From: Pseudomonadota bacterium
GTDB taxonomy: Bacteria; Pseudomonadota; Alphaproteobacteria; Reyranellales; Reyranellaceae
Reading direction: 5' to 3'
NCBI GenBank assembly: GCA_018240685.1
Contig: JAFEFG010000041.1
Location: 1-38,769 of the forward strand
DNA: 38,769 bases
In this document: positions 1 through 7,632 of the stretch, in pieces
Layout: every line of letters begins with the position of its first letter
Numbering within the stretch: the first letter of the stretch is position 1
The notes under the pieces: generated by a model
Told to the model about the DNA's origin: nothing
Database searches by the model: none
The model's input: only the letters and a program-made list of their open reading frames with translations
Made by a program: the position numbers and the translations under genes

Positions 1-242
1 GGCGCCTTGTCCCTGTCTGCCGCCGTGAGGATGCGGCGCTCGATCTCGGTGCGGGCGGCCGCGGCGTCGGCGTCGCCCAGGCTGCCGGCGGCGCGCTCGC
101 GCTCCACCTCGGCGAGCTGGTCGCGATAGATGGCGAGGTCGTTGTCGAGGCGGCTGGTGGCCTTGAGCCGCGTGCGCAGGAGCGGGACCAGCAGCACGCC
201 GATGGTGCCGGCGGTGAGGAGCGCGAGGAGGAACTCGAACAT
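1..242 (-). CDS. ccmI: Cytochrome c biogenesis protein CcmI, N-terminal part (cut by window edge)
   Basis: The gene starts with ATG at 242 and runs off the left edge, so only about 80 residues are visible. They begin MFEFLLALLTAGTIGVLLVP, one N-terminal membrane segment, followed by a charged helical stretch with the pattern LDNDLAIYRDQLAEVERE. That pattern is typical of the start of CcmI/CycH, a TPR protein that holds apocytochrome c for the heme lyase in the periplasm. The gene lies 7 bases downstream of ccmH and is the last visible member of the ccm operon. The TPR region is outside the window, so completeness cannot be judged. The assignment rests on the N-terminal pattern and on position. 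Confidence 0.88.
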   Translation of the reverse strand, partial: MFEFLLALLTAGTIGVLLVPLLRTRLKATSRLDNDLAIYRDQLAEVERERAAGSLGDADAAAARTEIERRILTAADRDKA

Positions 243-249
243 CGGCGGC

Positions 250-774
250 TCAGCCGTCGTCCCGCGGCCGCGGGGCGTCGCCCGCGCCAGAATCGCTCGC
301 ACCGGAGTCCAGCAGCGCCGCGACCTTCTCCTTCTCCGCCTCGGAGAGCGGCGCCGGCGGAGTCGGCGGCGGCCGGCGCAGCGCGGTCCACCAGAGGCCG
401 AGCGCGCCCAGCAGCAGGACCAGCGGCGCGCCCAGCCACAGGACCAGCGTGCGCATCCGGAACGGCGGCTTCATCAGCACGTAGTCGCCGTAGCGGGCGA
501 CCATGTAGTCGCGCACCTGGCTGTCGCTGTCGCCGGCCACCAGCCGTTCGCGCACGGCGCGGCGGATGTCGTGCGCCACCTCGGCGTTGGAATCGTCGAC
601 CGACTGGTTCTGGCACACCACGCAGCGCAGCTCGCGACTGATCTCCCGCGCACGGGCCTCGAGCGCCGGGTCGGGCAGCATCTCGTCGGGCTCGACGGCG
701 CGCGCGGATGTCAGGACGGAGGCTGTCGCGAGGACGGCGAGCGCAAGGACGGCGGAGCGGGCGGGCCTCGTCAC
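250..774 (-). CDS. ccmH: Cytochrome c maturation thiol protein CcmH (CycL)
   Basis: CcmH reduces or resolves the apocytochrome CXXCH disulfide before heme ligation. It acts in the periplasm, anchored in the inner membrane. The 174-residue protein has a signal-like N-terminus (about residues 8-26), the redox motif LRCVVCQNQS with Cys51 and Cys54, and a membrane segment near residues 107-128 (LVLWLGAPLVLLLGALGLWW). A Pro-rich, acidic cytoplasmic tail follows. I chose GTG at 774 because it overlaps the ccmG stop as GTGA and gives the usual short CcmH length. The longer in-frame extension upstream is antisense-like Arg/Ala-rich sequence inside ccmG. The following gene is ccmI, so this is the short form of CcmH with a separate CcmI. 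Confidence 0.93.
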   Translation of the reverse strand: MTRPARSAVLALAVLATASVLTSARAVEPDEMLPDPALEARAREISRELRCVVCQNQSVDDSNAEVAHDIRRAVRERLVAGDSDSQVRDYMVARYGDYVLMKPPFRMRTLVLWLGAPLVLLLGALGLWWTALRRPPPTPPAPLSEAEKEKVAALLDSGASDSGAGDAPRPRDDG

Positions 775-1313
775 GAGCCCGCCTTCAGCAGCGGCAGCAG
801 GCGCTCGTTCACGTCCTTCTCCAGGATCGGGGCGCGGAAGTGCAGGCGCACGATGCCCTTGGCGTCGATCAGGAAGGTCTCGGGCACGCCGGAGAGGCCC
901 CAGTCGAGCGCCATCTTGCCGTCGAGGTCGTAGCCGACGGCGGCGAAGGGATTGCCCAGCCGCTCCAGCCAGGCCCGCGCCTCCTCCGGCTTGTTCTTCC
1001 AGGCGATGCCGATGATGGTGACGCCGTCGCGGCTCGCCAGCCGTTCCAGCAGCGGATGCTCGGCGAGGCAGGGCGTGCACCAGCTGGCGAAGAAGTTCAC
1101 CAGCACCGGCTTGCCGGTCCTGAGCAGCGCGTCGGTGAGCGCCGGCTTGCCGGGGAACAGCGCCGGCGCCTCCAGCCGCGGCGCCGGCCGGCCGACCAGC
1201 GGCGAGCCGATCGAGGCCGGGTCGCGGCCCGACAGCAGCGACCAGCCGAAGAAGCCGGCCAGGATGGCGAGCGTCAGCAGCGGCAGGAGATAGAGGAGGC
1301 GGTTGGATTTCAT
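771..1313 (-). CDS. ccmG: Thiol:disulfide interchange protein CcmG/DsbE
   Basis: CcmG is a membrane-anchored, periplasm-facing thioredoxin-like protein that keeps apocytochrome cysteines or CcmH reduced. The 180 residues contain an N-terminal anchor (about residues 6-27) and a thioredoxin fold with the active site WCTPC (Cys79 and Cys82). The cis-Pro loop GVPETFLID, characteristic of the DsbE/CcmG branch, follows. The length is standard for the family. The gene starts 10 bases after the ccmF stop, and its own stop overlaps the GTG of ccmH, which suggests translational coupling. Nothing looks broken. Confidence 0.95.
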   Translation of the reverse strand: MKSNRLLYLLPLLTLAILAGFFGWSLLSGRDPASIGSPLVGRPAPRLEAPALFPGKPALTDALLRTGKPVLVNFFASWCTPCLAEHPLLERLASRDGVTIIGIAWKNKPEEARAWLERLGNPFAAVGYDLDGKMALDWGLSGVPETFLIDAKGIVRLHFRAPILEKDVNERLLPLLKAGS

Positions 1314-1323
1314 GGGAGCGTGG

Positions 1324-3300
1324 TCATTCGGCGGCCTGCACGATCACGCGCGAGCGCTTCGGCGCGCCGACGCGCAGGCGGCGGTCGCTGAGCGAGACGA
1401 AGCCGCCCAGGGCGCACAGCGCGGCGCCGAGCCAGATCCACGGCGCCAGCGGGTTGTAGTAGAGCCGCACGGTCCAGCCCTTCTGTACGTCGCCCTCGCC
1501 CAGGGTGGCGTAGAGGTCGCGCAGCAGGTTGGAGTGGATCGAGGTCTCGGCCACCTCGCGGCGCTGGACCAGGAACAGCCGGCGTTCCGGCGTCAGCACG
1601 GTGTAGGGCTTGCCGTCCAGCGTGACGACGATCTCGGCGCGCTCGGCCTCGTAGTTGGGGCCGCGCACCGGCACGACCTTGGCCAGCGTCACCTGCCAGC
1701 CGGCGAAGTCGGCGCGGTCGCCGATCCTGAAGGTGCGGATCAGCTCGGCGTTCCAGGCCGCGGTGCCGACGGCGCCCAGCACGACGACGCCGAGCGCGGC
1801 GTGGCTGATCGTCATGCCGAAGCTCGCGCGCGGCGTGGCGCGCAGGCGGCGCTTCGTCTCGCTCCAGGAGACGCGGCCGAGCTTCACGCGGTCGGCGAGC
1901 TCGTAGAGGCTGCCCAGGATCAGCCACACGCCGAAGCCGAAGGCGACCGCGGCCAGCGTGGCGCGGCGGTCGATCAGCACGGCGGCCAGGATCATGGCGA
2001 TCACCGACACGGCGAAGGCGGTGCGCAGCTTCACCAGCGCCGGCCAGAGCTCGGCGCGCTTCCAGCCGAGATAGGGGCCGACGCAGAGGGCGGCGAACAG
2101 GGCGAAGGAGATCGGCACGAAGGTGGCGTTGAAGAAGGGCGGCCCGACCGAGACCTTGGCGCCGCTGACGAGATCGAGGAACAGCGGGTAGAGCGTGCCC
2201 AGCAGCACGGTGGCGCAGAGCGTGCAGAGCAGCAGGTTGTTCAGGATCAGCCCGCCCTCGCGGCTGATCGGCTGGAACAGGCCGCCGCCCTGGAGGCTGG
2301 GCGCGCGCCAGGCATAGAGCGCCAGCGCGCCGCCGGTGACGGCGAGCAGGAAGCCGAGGATGAACATGCCGCGCGCCGGATCCTGCGCGAAGGCATGCAC
2401 CGAGGTGAGCACGCCCGAGCGGACCAGGAAGGTCCCCAACAACGAAAGGGAAAAGGCGAGGATGGCCAGCAGCACGGTCCAGCTCTTCAGCGCGTCGCGC
2501 TTCTCCACCACGATCGCGGAGTGCAGCAGCGCGGTGCCGGCCAGCCACGGCATCAGCGAGGCGTTCTCGACCGGATCCCAGAACCAGAAGCCGCCCCAGC
2601 CGAGGATGTAGTAGGACCACCAGCTGCCGAGCGCGATGCCGAGCGTGAGGAAGCACCAGGCCGCCAGCGTCCACGGCCGCACCCAGCGCGCCCAGGCGGC
2701 ATCGACGCGGCCTTCCAGCAGCGCCGCCAGCGCGAAGGCATAGGTGACCGAGAAGCCGACATAGCCGAGATAGAGCAGCGGCGGATGGAAGGCGAGGCCG
2801 GGATCCTGCAGCAGCGGGTTCATGCCGTTGCCGTCGAGCGGTGCCGGGCTGAGCCGCAGGAACGGGTTCGAGGTGAACAGGATGAAGGCGAGGAAGCCGA
2901 CGCCGATCCAGGCCTGGAAGGCCAGCACGCGCGCGCGCAGGCCGTCGGGCAGCGTCTCGCCGAACAGCGCCACCGCGGCGCCGAAGAGCGCCAGGATCAG
3001 CACCCAGAGCATCATCGATCCCTCGTGATTGCCCCAGACGCCGCTGATCTTGTAGAGCAGCGGCTTGGCCGAATGCGAGTTGGCGACGACGGTGGCGACG
3101 GAGAAATCCGACGTCACGTAGGCCTGCATCAGCGCGGCGAAGGACAGCACGATCAGGAACGCCTGCGTCAGCGCGGCGGTGCGGCCGAGCGCCATCAGCC
3201 GGATGTCGCCGCGCGCTGCGCCGACCAGCGGCAGCGTCGCCTGCACCAGCGCGACGGCCAGCGCCAGGATCAGCGCGAAATGGCCTAACTCCGGCAGCAC
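1324..3300 (-). CDS. ccmF: Heme lyase subunit CcmF
   Basis: CcmF is the large polytopic subunit of the cytochrome c heme lyase; it takes heme from CcmE and joins it to apocytochrome c with CcmH/I. The 658-residue protein is hydrophobic almost throughout, with roughly 14-15 membrane segments. It carries the tryptophan-rich WWD motif at about residues 235-246 (WGGFWFWDPVEN). Conserved His-containing loops such as NHEGS (about 91-95) and AFHPPLLY (about 170-177) are heme-ligand positions in the family. The start is GTG at 3300, preceded by a strong AGGAGG about six bases upstream. A 142-base gap separates it from ccmE, the largest gap within the operon. The length matches the family. Confidence 0.96.
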   Translation of the reverse strand: MLPELGHFALILALAVALVQATLPLVGAARGDIRLMALGRTAALTQAFLIVLSFAALMQAYVTSDFSVATVVANSHSAKPLLYKISGVWGNHEGSMMLWVLILALFGAAVALFGETLPDGLRARVLAFQAWIGVGFLAFILFTSNPFLRLSPAPLDGNGMNPLLQDPGLAFHPPLLYLGYVGFSVTYAFALAALLEGRVDAAWARWVRPWTLAAWCFLTLGIALGSWWSYYILGWGGFWFWDPVENASLMPWLAGTALLHSAIVVEKRDALKSWTVLLAILAFSLSLLGTFLVRSGVLTSVHAFAQDPARGMFILGFLLAVTGGALALYAWRAPSLQGGGLFQPISREGGLILNNLLLCTLCATVLLGTLYPLFLDLVSGAKVSVGPPFFNATFVPISFALFAALCVGPYLGWKRAELWPALVKLRTAFAVSVIAMILAAVLIDRRATLAAVAFGFGVWLILGSLYELADRVKLGRVSWSETKRRLRATPRASFGMTISHAALGVVVLGAVGTAAWNAELIRTFRIGDRADFAGWQVTLAKVVPVRGPNYEAERAEIVVTLDGKPYTVLTPERRLFLVQRREVAETSIHSNLLRDLYATLGEGDVQKGWTVRLYYNPLAPWIWLGAALCALGGFVSLSDRRLRVGAPKRSRVIVQAAE

Positions 3301-3442
3301 GAAGCCTCCTTGCCGCGAAGGCTTGCAGCCTGCCGGAGTTGGCGGTGTATAGCGTTGTAATCAGCGCGGGCGCCGCGCCGTGCAGAAAAGACACCGGCGC
3401 TGCCGCACCACCCGAAAGCCTCCACACAGCGGGTGAAAGCGC

Positions 3443-3883
3443 TCATTTACCGCTCCCTTCCTGCCACCGGCCCGACTCCTTCAGCGCTTTCGCCACTTCC
3501 GGCGGCATGTACTTCTCGTCGTGCTTGGCCAGCACCTCGCGGGCGGTGAAGACGCCGTCGGGGCCCAGCGTGCCCTCGGCGATCACGCCCTGCCCCTCGC
3601 GGAACAGGTCGGGCAGGATGCCGCGATAGACGACCTCGAGGCTGCGCTGCAGGTCGGTGACGCGGAACCGCACCTCGCCCGCTTCCTTGCGCACGCTGCC
3701 CTCCTCGACCAGGCCGCCGAGCCTGAAGCGACGGTCGGGCGGCAGATGCTTCTCGGCCAGCTGGCTCGGCGAATAGAAGAAGACGATGTTGTCGCTCAAG
3801 GCGCTCAGCACCAGGGCCGCCGCCGCGCCCAGGACGCACAGCGAGCCGACCAGCAGCCACAGCCGCTTGCGCTTGGGCGTCAC
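3443..3883 (-). CDS. ccmE: Heme chaperone CcmE
   Basis: CcmE carries heme, bound covalently through a histidine, from the CcmABCD release complex to CcmF in the periplasm. The 146-residue protein has an N-terminal anchor (about residues 8-29), an OB-fold beta domain, and the heme-attachment motif [11 protein letters not shown] with His121 and Tyr125 (HxxxY). GTG at 3883 is the best start: it gives the normal family length and places the Lys/Arg-rich TPKRKR just before the anchor. An in-frame extension further upstream would run through ccmD in another frame and is rejected. The stop is followed by 142 noncoding bases before ccmF. Confidence 0.94.
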   Translation of the reverse strand: MTPKRKRLWLLVGSLCVLGAAAALVLSALSDNIVFFYSPSQLAEKHLPPDRRFRLGGLVEEGSVRKEAGEVRFRVTDLQRSLEVVYRGILPDLFREGQGVIAEGTLGPDGVFTAREVLAKHDEKYMPPEVAKALKESGRWQEGSGK

Positions 3884-3902
3884 GAGCCGCCACCCATGAG
3901 CG

Positions 3903-4073
3903 TCACCGCCGGCGGTCGAGGCCGCGCTCGGCCAGCGCCCGGCGCACCCGGCGCCGCTCCGCCACCGAGACCAGCACGAGCCCGCCCAGCGCGACGAGCG
4001 CCGCGGCATAGGCGCTCCAGATGTAGGCGCCGTAGCCGCCCATCGCGAGGAAGCCGGTGGAAAGCAGGGTCAT
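3903..4073 (-). CDS. ccmD: Heme exporter accessory protein CcmD
   Basis: CcmD is a small membrane protein that helps release holo-CcmE from the CcmABC complex. The 56-residue product has one membrane segment in the family pattern [19 protein letters not shown], followed by a basic cytoplasmic tail rich in Arg ([14 protein letters not shown]). ATG at 4073 overlaps the stop of the SGNH hydrolase gene as ATGA, which supports this start over longer in-frame options. In most ccm operons ccmD follows ccmC directly; here the hydrolase gene sits between them. Confidence 0.9.
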   Translation of the reverse strand: MTLLSTGFLAMGGYGAYIWSAYAAALVALGGLVLVSVAERRRVRRALAERGLDRRR

Positions 4074-5140
4074 GGGGCGTGGGATAGCCCGTTTGGCCGG
4101 GGCGCGGAAGCCGAGGCCGAGCGGCGGTTTGCCACGATCTGCGCCCACAGGTAGTCGGCGATCCGGATGTGGGTCTTCGGGTTGGGATGGCCGTCCTCGC
4201 GGCCGACGACGTAGCGGATCTGGTGGTCGCGGTAGTCGGGTACGATGCGCTGCACCGGATCGACCGTGATGCCCGCCGCGGTCAGCGTCTGCGCGATCTG
4301 GTCGAGGCGCTGGTCGTCGACCATGGTCCAGAACAGCACGTGGAACCGCGCCTTGGGCGCGATGCGGGCGATCTCGCGCGCCGACTCGACCATCAGCGCG
4401 GCGGTGAGTGCCGCCTCCTCCCGGGTGCCGTAGCCGTCGATGCCGTAGACAAGGCGCCGCCAGCCGAGGAAGCCCTCGTCGAGGTCGGGCACCGGCAGCG
4501 GCGGCGGCGTGTCGAAGTTGCCGTCGCGCACGGGACGGCCGTCGGCGCCGAGGCGGAAGCGCGGGCCGTGCGGATCCCAGGGGGCGAGCCGCCCGGTGGC
4601 GCGGCCGATATGCTCGACGATGAAGAAGTAATAGACGTCGGTCGGCGTGCAGGTGAGCGCCTTCTGGTAGCGGCCCGACTGCAGTCCGGCCAGCATCTGG
4701 TGCGGACCCGAGCCGCCGATGCCGAAATTGAACACGGCGACCCGGCCCTTGCCGCGCTCGGCAAGCTGCCAGGCATAGGTCTCGTTGTCCTTCACGCCGA
4801 TGCCGAAGGTGTTCGAATCGCCGAACAGCACGACGCAGGCATCGGGATCGGGCGGGTTGGGCGGCATGACGCGGAAGCCGTTGGCGTCGATGCCGTAGGT
4901 GACGTCGTAGACGACCTTGCCCGGCGCCACGCGCCGCGCGGTGATGCGCTGGCTGGGCTTGGGCAGGAAGCCGACGTCGTCGTACAGGCCGTAGGTGGGC
5001 AGCTGGCTGATCGTGCCTTCGAGCGTCGTGTCGGCGCCCGGGACGGGCTGCAGGCTGCGATAGAGCAGGAACGCCGCCACGGCCACGACGACCGCGCCGA
5101 CATTGATCCCGATGAAAAGCCAGCGGCTGCGATTGTCCAT
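4070..5140 (-). CDS. Membrane-anchored SGNH/GDSL-family hydrolase inside the ccm operon
   Basis: The 356-residue protein has an N-terminal membrane anchor (about residues 8-27) and an SGNH hydrolase fold. Visible blocks are block I VVLFGDSNTFG with the likely nucleophile Ser109, a Gly-rich block II NFGIGGSGPHQ (about 138-148), and block V DGHPNPKTH with Asp316 and His318 or His324. SGNH enzymes cleave or transfer acyl esters, but the substrate cannot be read here. The block III Asn is not in an obvious GxND setting. The gene starts 9 bases after ccmC and its stop overlaps ccmD, so it is embedded in the operon and likely co-translated. The anchor predicts an active site on the periplasmic side. 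A role in cytochrome maturation is possible but not shown. Confidence 0.83.
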   Translation of the reverse strand: MDNRSRWLFIGINVGAVVVAVAAFLLYRSLQPVPGADTTLEGTISQLPTYGLYDDVGFLPKPSQRITARRVAPGKVVYDVTYGIDANGFRVMPPNPPDPDACVVLFGDSNTFGIGVKDNETYAWQLAERGKGRVAVFNFGIGGSGPHQMLAGLQSGRYQKALTCTPTDVYYFFIVEHIGRATGRLAPWDPHGPRFRLGADGRPVRDGNFDTPPPLPVPDLDEGFLGWRRLVYGIDGYGTREEAALTAALMVESAREIARIAPKARFHVLFWTMVDDQRLDQIAQTLTAAGITVDPVQRIVPDYRDHQIRYVVGREDGHPNPKTHIRIADYLWAQIVANRRSASASAPRPNGLSHAP

Positions 5141-5149
5141 GGCGGTGCG

Positions 5150-5869
5150 CTAATCCTGGTTCTCGGCAATCTCAAGACGTCGGCGGTCGATCTCGGTCTC
5201 GGTGCGCAGCAGGACCAGCGTCGCGAACAGGAGCGCCAGCGCGCCCATCATCCAGAACAGGGGCCACAGCAGCGACGGATCGATCGACGGACCGCCCATG
5301 CGCATGATCGAGGCCGGCTGGTGCAGCGTGTTCCACCAGTCTACCGAGAACTTGATGATCGGCACGTTGATCGCACCGACGATGGCGAGGATGGCGGCGG
5401 CGCGGTCGCCGCGCTCGGAATCGTCGTAGGCGCGGCTGAGCGCGATGTGGCCGAGATAGAGGAAGAACAGTAGCAGGAACGAGGTCAGCCGCGCGTCCCA
5501 CACCCAGTAGGTGCCCCACATCGGCCGGCCCCACAGCGAACCGGTGACGAGGCACACGGCGGCGTAGGTGGCGCCCACCGGCGCCGTGGCGCGGGCCATC
5601 AGCGCCGCCAGCGGGTGGCGCCAGACCAGCAGCGAGGCGCCCAGCGCCGCCAGCAGCAGATAGCCGCCCATGGCCAGCGACGCCGTCGGCACGTGCAGGA
5701 ACATGATCCGTACCGTGTCGCCCTGCTGGTAGTCGGGCGGCGCCACGACCAGCGCCCAGTAGAGGCCGACCGCCAGCGCCACCGCCGTCACGATCGACAG
5801 CGCCGGCAGCACGCGCCGGCTGAAGCGCCGGAAGCGGGCCGGATTGGCGAGGAAATGGAGATCGGCCAT
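5150..5869 (-). CDS. ccmC: Heme exporter/handling protein CcmC
   Basis: CcmC attaches heme to CcmE at the outer face of the inner membrane. The 239-residue protein has six membrane segments. It carries the WWD motif at about residues 113-125 (WGRPMWGTYWVWD) and the two histidines expected as axial heme ligands, His59 in FLHVP and His183 in TLHQP. Length and motif spacing match the family. ATG at 5869 follows the ccmB stop by 36 bases. The N-terminus (ADLHFLANPARFRRFSRR) is basic and cytoplasmic before the first segment. Confidence 0.96.
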   Translation of the reverse strand: MADLHFLANPARFRRFSRRVLPALSIVTAVALAVGLYWALVVAPPDYQQGDTVRIMFLHVPTASLAMGGYLLLAALGASLLVWRHPLAALMARATAPVGATYAAVCLVTGSLWGRPMWGTYWVWDARLTSFLLLFFLYLGHIALSRAYDDSERGDRAAAILAIVGAINVPIIKFSVDWWNTLHQPASIMRMGGPSIDPSLLWPLFWMMGALALLFATLVLLRTETEIDRRRLEIAENQD

Positions 5870-5905
5870 GGCGGGGCTTTCTATCCTTCCTGGACCCGGG
5901 CCTGT

Positions 5906-6571
5906 CTACTCGCCCGCCTGCCGCAGGGCGGCGGCGATCGCCCAGGGCAGCGTCGCCAGCGACACCAGGGCGAGCGCGCCCAGAATCGCCAGATGGACCA
6001 TGAAGCCTTCGCCCGTGGCGCTGGCCTCGATGGCCGAGGCGCCGAAGATCAGGGTCGGCACGCAGAGCGGCAGCGCCAGCAGGGCGAGCAGCGCCCCGCC
6101 GCGCCGGGCTCCCAGCGTCAGGGCGGCGGCGAGCCCGCCGATCAGCGACAGGGCCGGCGTGCCGACCAGCAGCGTGAGCGCGAGGACCAGCAGGCTCCGG
6201 TCGTCGAGACCGAAGGCCACGCCCAAGAGCGGCGCCAGGATTGCCAGCGGCAGGCCGGTCACGGCCCAGTGGGCCGCGCACTTGGCCAGGGCGGCAAGCT
6301 CCAGGGGCCAGGGCGCCAGCAGCAGCAGGTCGAGAGAGCCGTCCTCGTAGTCGGCGGCGAACAGGTGATCGAGCGACAGCAGCGAGGCGAACAGCGCCGC
6401 GCACCACAGGATGCCGGCGGCGATGCGCGCCAGCAGGTTCGTCTCCGGCCCGATGCCGAGCGGAAACAGCACCGTCGCCACGACGAAGAAGGCGAGCACG
6501 ACGGCGACGTCGCCGGGCCGGCGCCAGACCAGCCGCAGGTCGCGCAGGAAGAGGGCGCCGACGCCGCTCAT
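5906..6571 (-). CDS. ccmB: Heme exporter membrane protein CcmB
   Basis: CcmB is the permease partner of the CcmA ATPase in the complex that releases holo-CcmE. The 221-residue product is very hydrophobic, with six predicted membrane segments. Recognisable family sequence includes FLRDLRLVWRRPGD near the start and DYEDGSLDLLLLAPWPLE in the middle. I chose ATG at 6571 because it overlaps the ccmA stop as ATGA and yields the typical 220-residue length. A longer open frame continues upstream antisense-fashion through ccmA and is not coding. Confidence 0.93.
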   Translation of the reverse strand: MSGVGALFLRDLRLVWRRPGDVAVVLAFFVVATVLFPLGIGPETNLLARIAAGILWCAALFASLLSLDHLFAADYEDGSLDLLLLAPWPLELAALAKCAAHWAVTGLPLAILAPLLGVAFGLDDRSLLVLALTLLVGTPALSLIGGLAAALTLGARRGGALLALLALPLCVPTLIFGASAIEASATGEGFMVHLAILGALALVSLATLPWAIAAALRQAGE

Positions 6572-7182
6572 GCCAGCTCCAGCGCGCGGGCGCCGGCCAG
6601 CGGCGCGTGGGTCGCGGCGATGGCGAGGCCGCCGGCGGCGAGATGGGTCGACAGCGCCGCCTCCAGCGCCGCGCGGGCCGCCGCATCGAGGGCGTTCAGC
6701 GGCTCGTCGAGCAGCCACAGCGGCGCCTGCGAAGCGACCACGCGGGCCAGGGCCGCGCGCCGTCTCTGGCCGGCCGAGAGAGTGCGCACCGGCCGGTGGG
6801 CGAGCCGGTCGAGGTCGAAGGCCAAGAGCGCCGCCTGCAGCCGGGCCGGCTCGGGGACGTGCCCGCGCAGGCGTTCGGCGACGGCGATGTTCTCCGCGAC
6901 GGTGAGGTCGCCCTTCAGCCCCTCCTGGTGGCCAAGCCAGGCCAGCCGGCGGCACCAGGCTTCGCGATCGGCGCGCACGTCCTCGCCCTGCCAGCGTACC
7001 TGGCCGGCCTGGGCCGGCACCAGAAGGGCGATGGCGCGCAGGAGGGTGGTCTTGCCGCTGCCGTTGCGGCCCGTCAGCGCCAGCAGTTCGCCGCCGGCGA
7101 CGGAGAAGGAAAGGCTGTCGAAGACACGCCGACCGCCGCGGCGGCAGGACAGGCCCGAAACGTCGAGAAGGGCGGTCGTCAT
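6568..7182 (-). CDS. ccmA: Heme exporter ATPase CcmA
   Basis: CcmA is the ATPase of the CcmABCD complex, and ATP hydrolysis drives release of heme-loaded CcmE. The 204-residue protein is an intact ABC domain. Walker A is GRNGSGKT at 38-45, the signature is LSAGQ at 135-139, Walker B is LWLLDE ending at 160, the D-loop is NALD, and the H-loop is ATHAPL near 190. It is the first gene of the ccm operon. About 40 bases upstream lies a strong minus-strand terminator hairpin, so ccmA either has its own promoter very close to its start or depends on readthrough. No motif is missing. Confidence 0.95.
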   Translation of the reverse strand: MTTALLDVSGLSCRRGGRRVFDSLSFSVAGGELLALTGRNGSGKTTLLRAIALLVPAQAGQVRWQGEDVRADREAWCRRLAWLGHQEGLKGDLTVAENIAVAERLRGHVPEPARLQAALLAFDLDRLAHRPVRTLSAGQRRRAALARVVASQAPLWLLDEPLNALDAAARAALEAALSTHLAAGGLAIAATHAPLAGARALELA

Positions 7183-7220
7183 GCGCCGCCGTTCCTACCA
7201 TGTCCGCTGGGGGGCCCCGG

Positions 7221-7264
7221 AAAAGAAAATGGCCGCCCTCTCGGGGGAGAGTGAGAGGGCGGCC
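7221..7264 (-). terminator. Intrinsic terminator, minus strand
   Basis: A perfect 12-bp stem (7231-7242 paired with 7253-7264) encloses a 10-base loop. On the minus strand it is followed by the U-rich tract ATTTTCTTTT (7230-7221). It points toward ccmA, whose start is about 40 bases further on, and there is no protein gene immediately upstream on that strand. It therefore ends either a small RNA or an attenuated ccm leader transcript. Confidence 0.75.
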
Positions 7265-7325
7265 GAACGCCTCCGAGGAGGCTGAACGTGGCTTTGGGGG
7301 GACCACGTTCGGGGGAGATACAAGC
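7221..7325 (-). ncRNA. Candidate small RNA with C-rich loops, upstream of ccmA
   Basis: Read on the minus strand, about 105 bases fold into three successive hairpins. The first has an 8-bp stem (7303-7310 with 7284-7291) and an 11-base loop holding six C. The second has a 5-bp stem (7269-7273 with 7278-7282) and a CTCG loop. The third is a 12-bp GC-rich terminator stem (7231-7242 with 7253-7264) with a CTCCCCC loop, followed by ATTTTCTTTT. An unpaired TATCTCCCCC lies at the 5' side (7311-7320). C-rich loops plus an intrinsic terminator are what I remember of alphaproteobacterial suhB/ar14-type sRNAs that pair with ribosome binding sites. The 5' end is a guess. The alternative is an attenuator leader for the ccm operon. 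Confidence 0.55.
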
Positions 7326-7373
7326 GGAAGATGGAAGCCCCCCATGGCCGTCGCTAGACCCAAATGGGGCGGA

Positions 7374-7395
7374 AGTGTGATTTTTTAATCACACT
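7374..7395. promoter_or_regulatory. AT-rich perfect dyad (possible operator)
   Basis: AGTGTGATT and AATCACACT form a perfect 9-bp inverted repeat around four T, in an otherwise GC-rich region. It lies between the divergent ccm/sRNA side and the decarboxylase gene. The half-sites TGTGA and TCACA resemble those bound by CRP/FNR-family regulators, but the spacer is 8 bases rather than the usual 6. On the plus strand it is followed by CTTTT, so a weak terminator is the other reading. The rest of the gap to the decarboxylase start (7396-7632) shows no structure I can name. Confidence 0.45.
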
Positions 7396-7632
7396 CTTTT
7401 GAGTGAGGTTATTTTCGGCAATTTGTTGAAAATCAAAGCCTTACGGGATTCGCGGCGATCGGCTCGAAATTCCGGCAGCCGCCCTGCGCCTCGGATCGGC
7501 GCCATGATCGGGTGCGGGTCGCCAAAACGGTGCCGGTTGTACACTCTGCCCCGCGACAGTCACCGTATTGTCATGCAACGCGCCGACATCTCTCGGCGGA
7601 TGGTCAGGGGCCACCGGATGACAGGGGCAGGC

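Noticed and set aside
1303..3288. A 661-codon open frame on the plus strand opposite ccmF
   Set aside because: It is antisense to an unmistakable CcmF. Its product is Arg/Gln/Glu/Ala-rich low-complexity sequence of the kind produced by high GC in the third codon position.
3285..3446. A possible small gene of about 53 codons between ccmE and ccmF, with an ATG overlapping the ccmE stop
   Set aside because: It has no membrane segment or recognisable pattern and would run into ccmF. ccmF has its own strong ribosome site, so the overlap is probably chance. The 142-base gap remains unexplained.
7374..7395. A canonical CRP site (TGTGA-N6-TCACA)
   Set aside because: The half-sites match, but the spacer is 8 bases, so I kept it only as an unassigned dyad.
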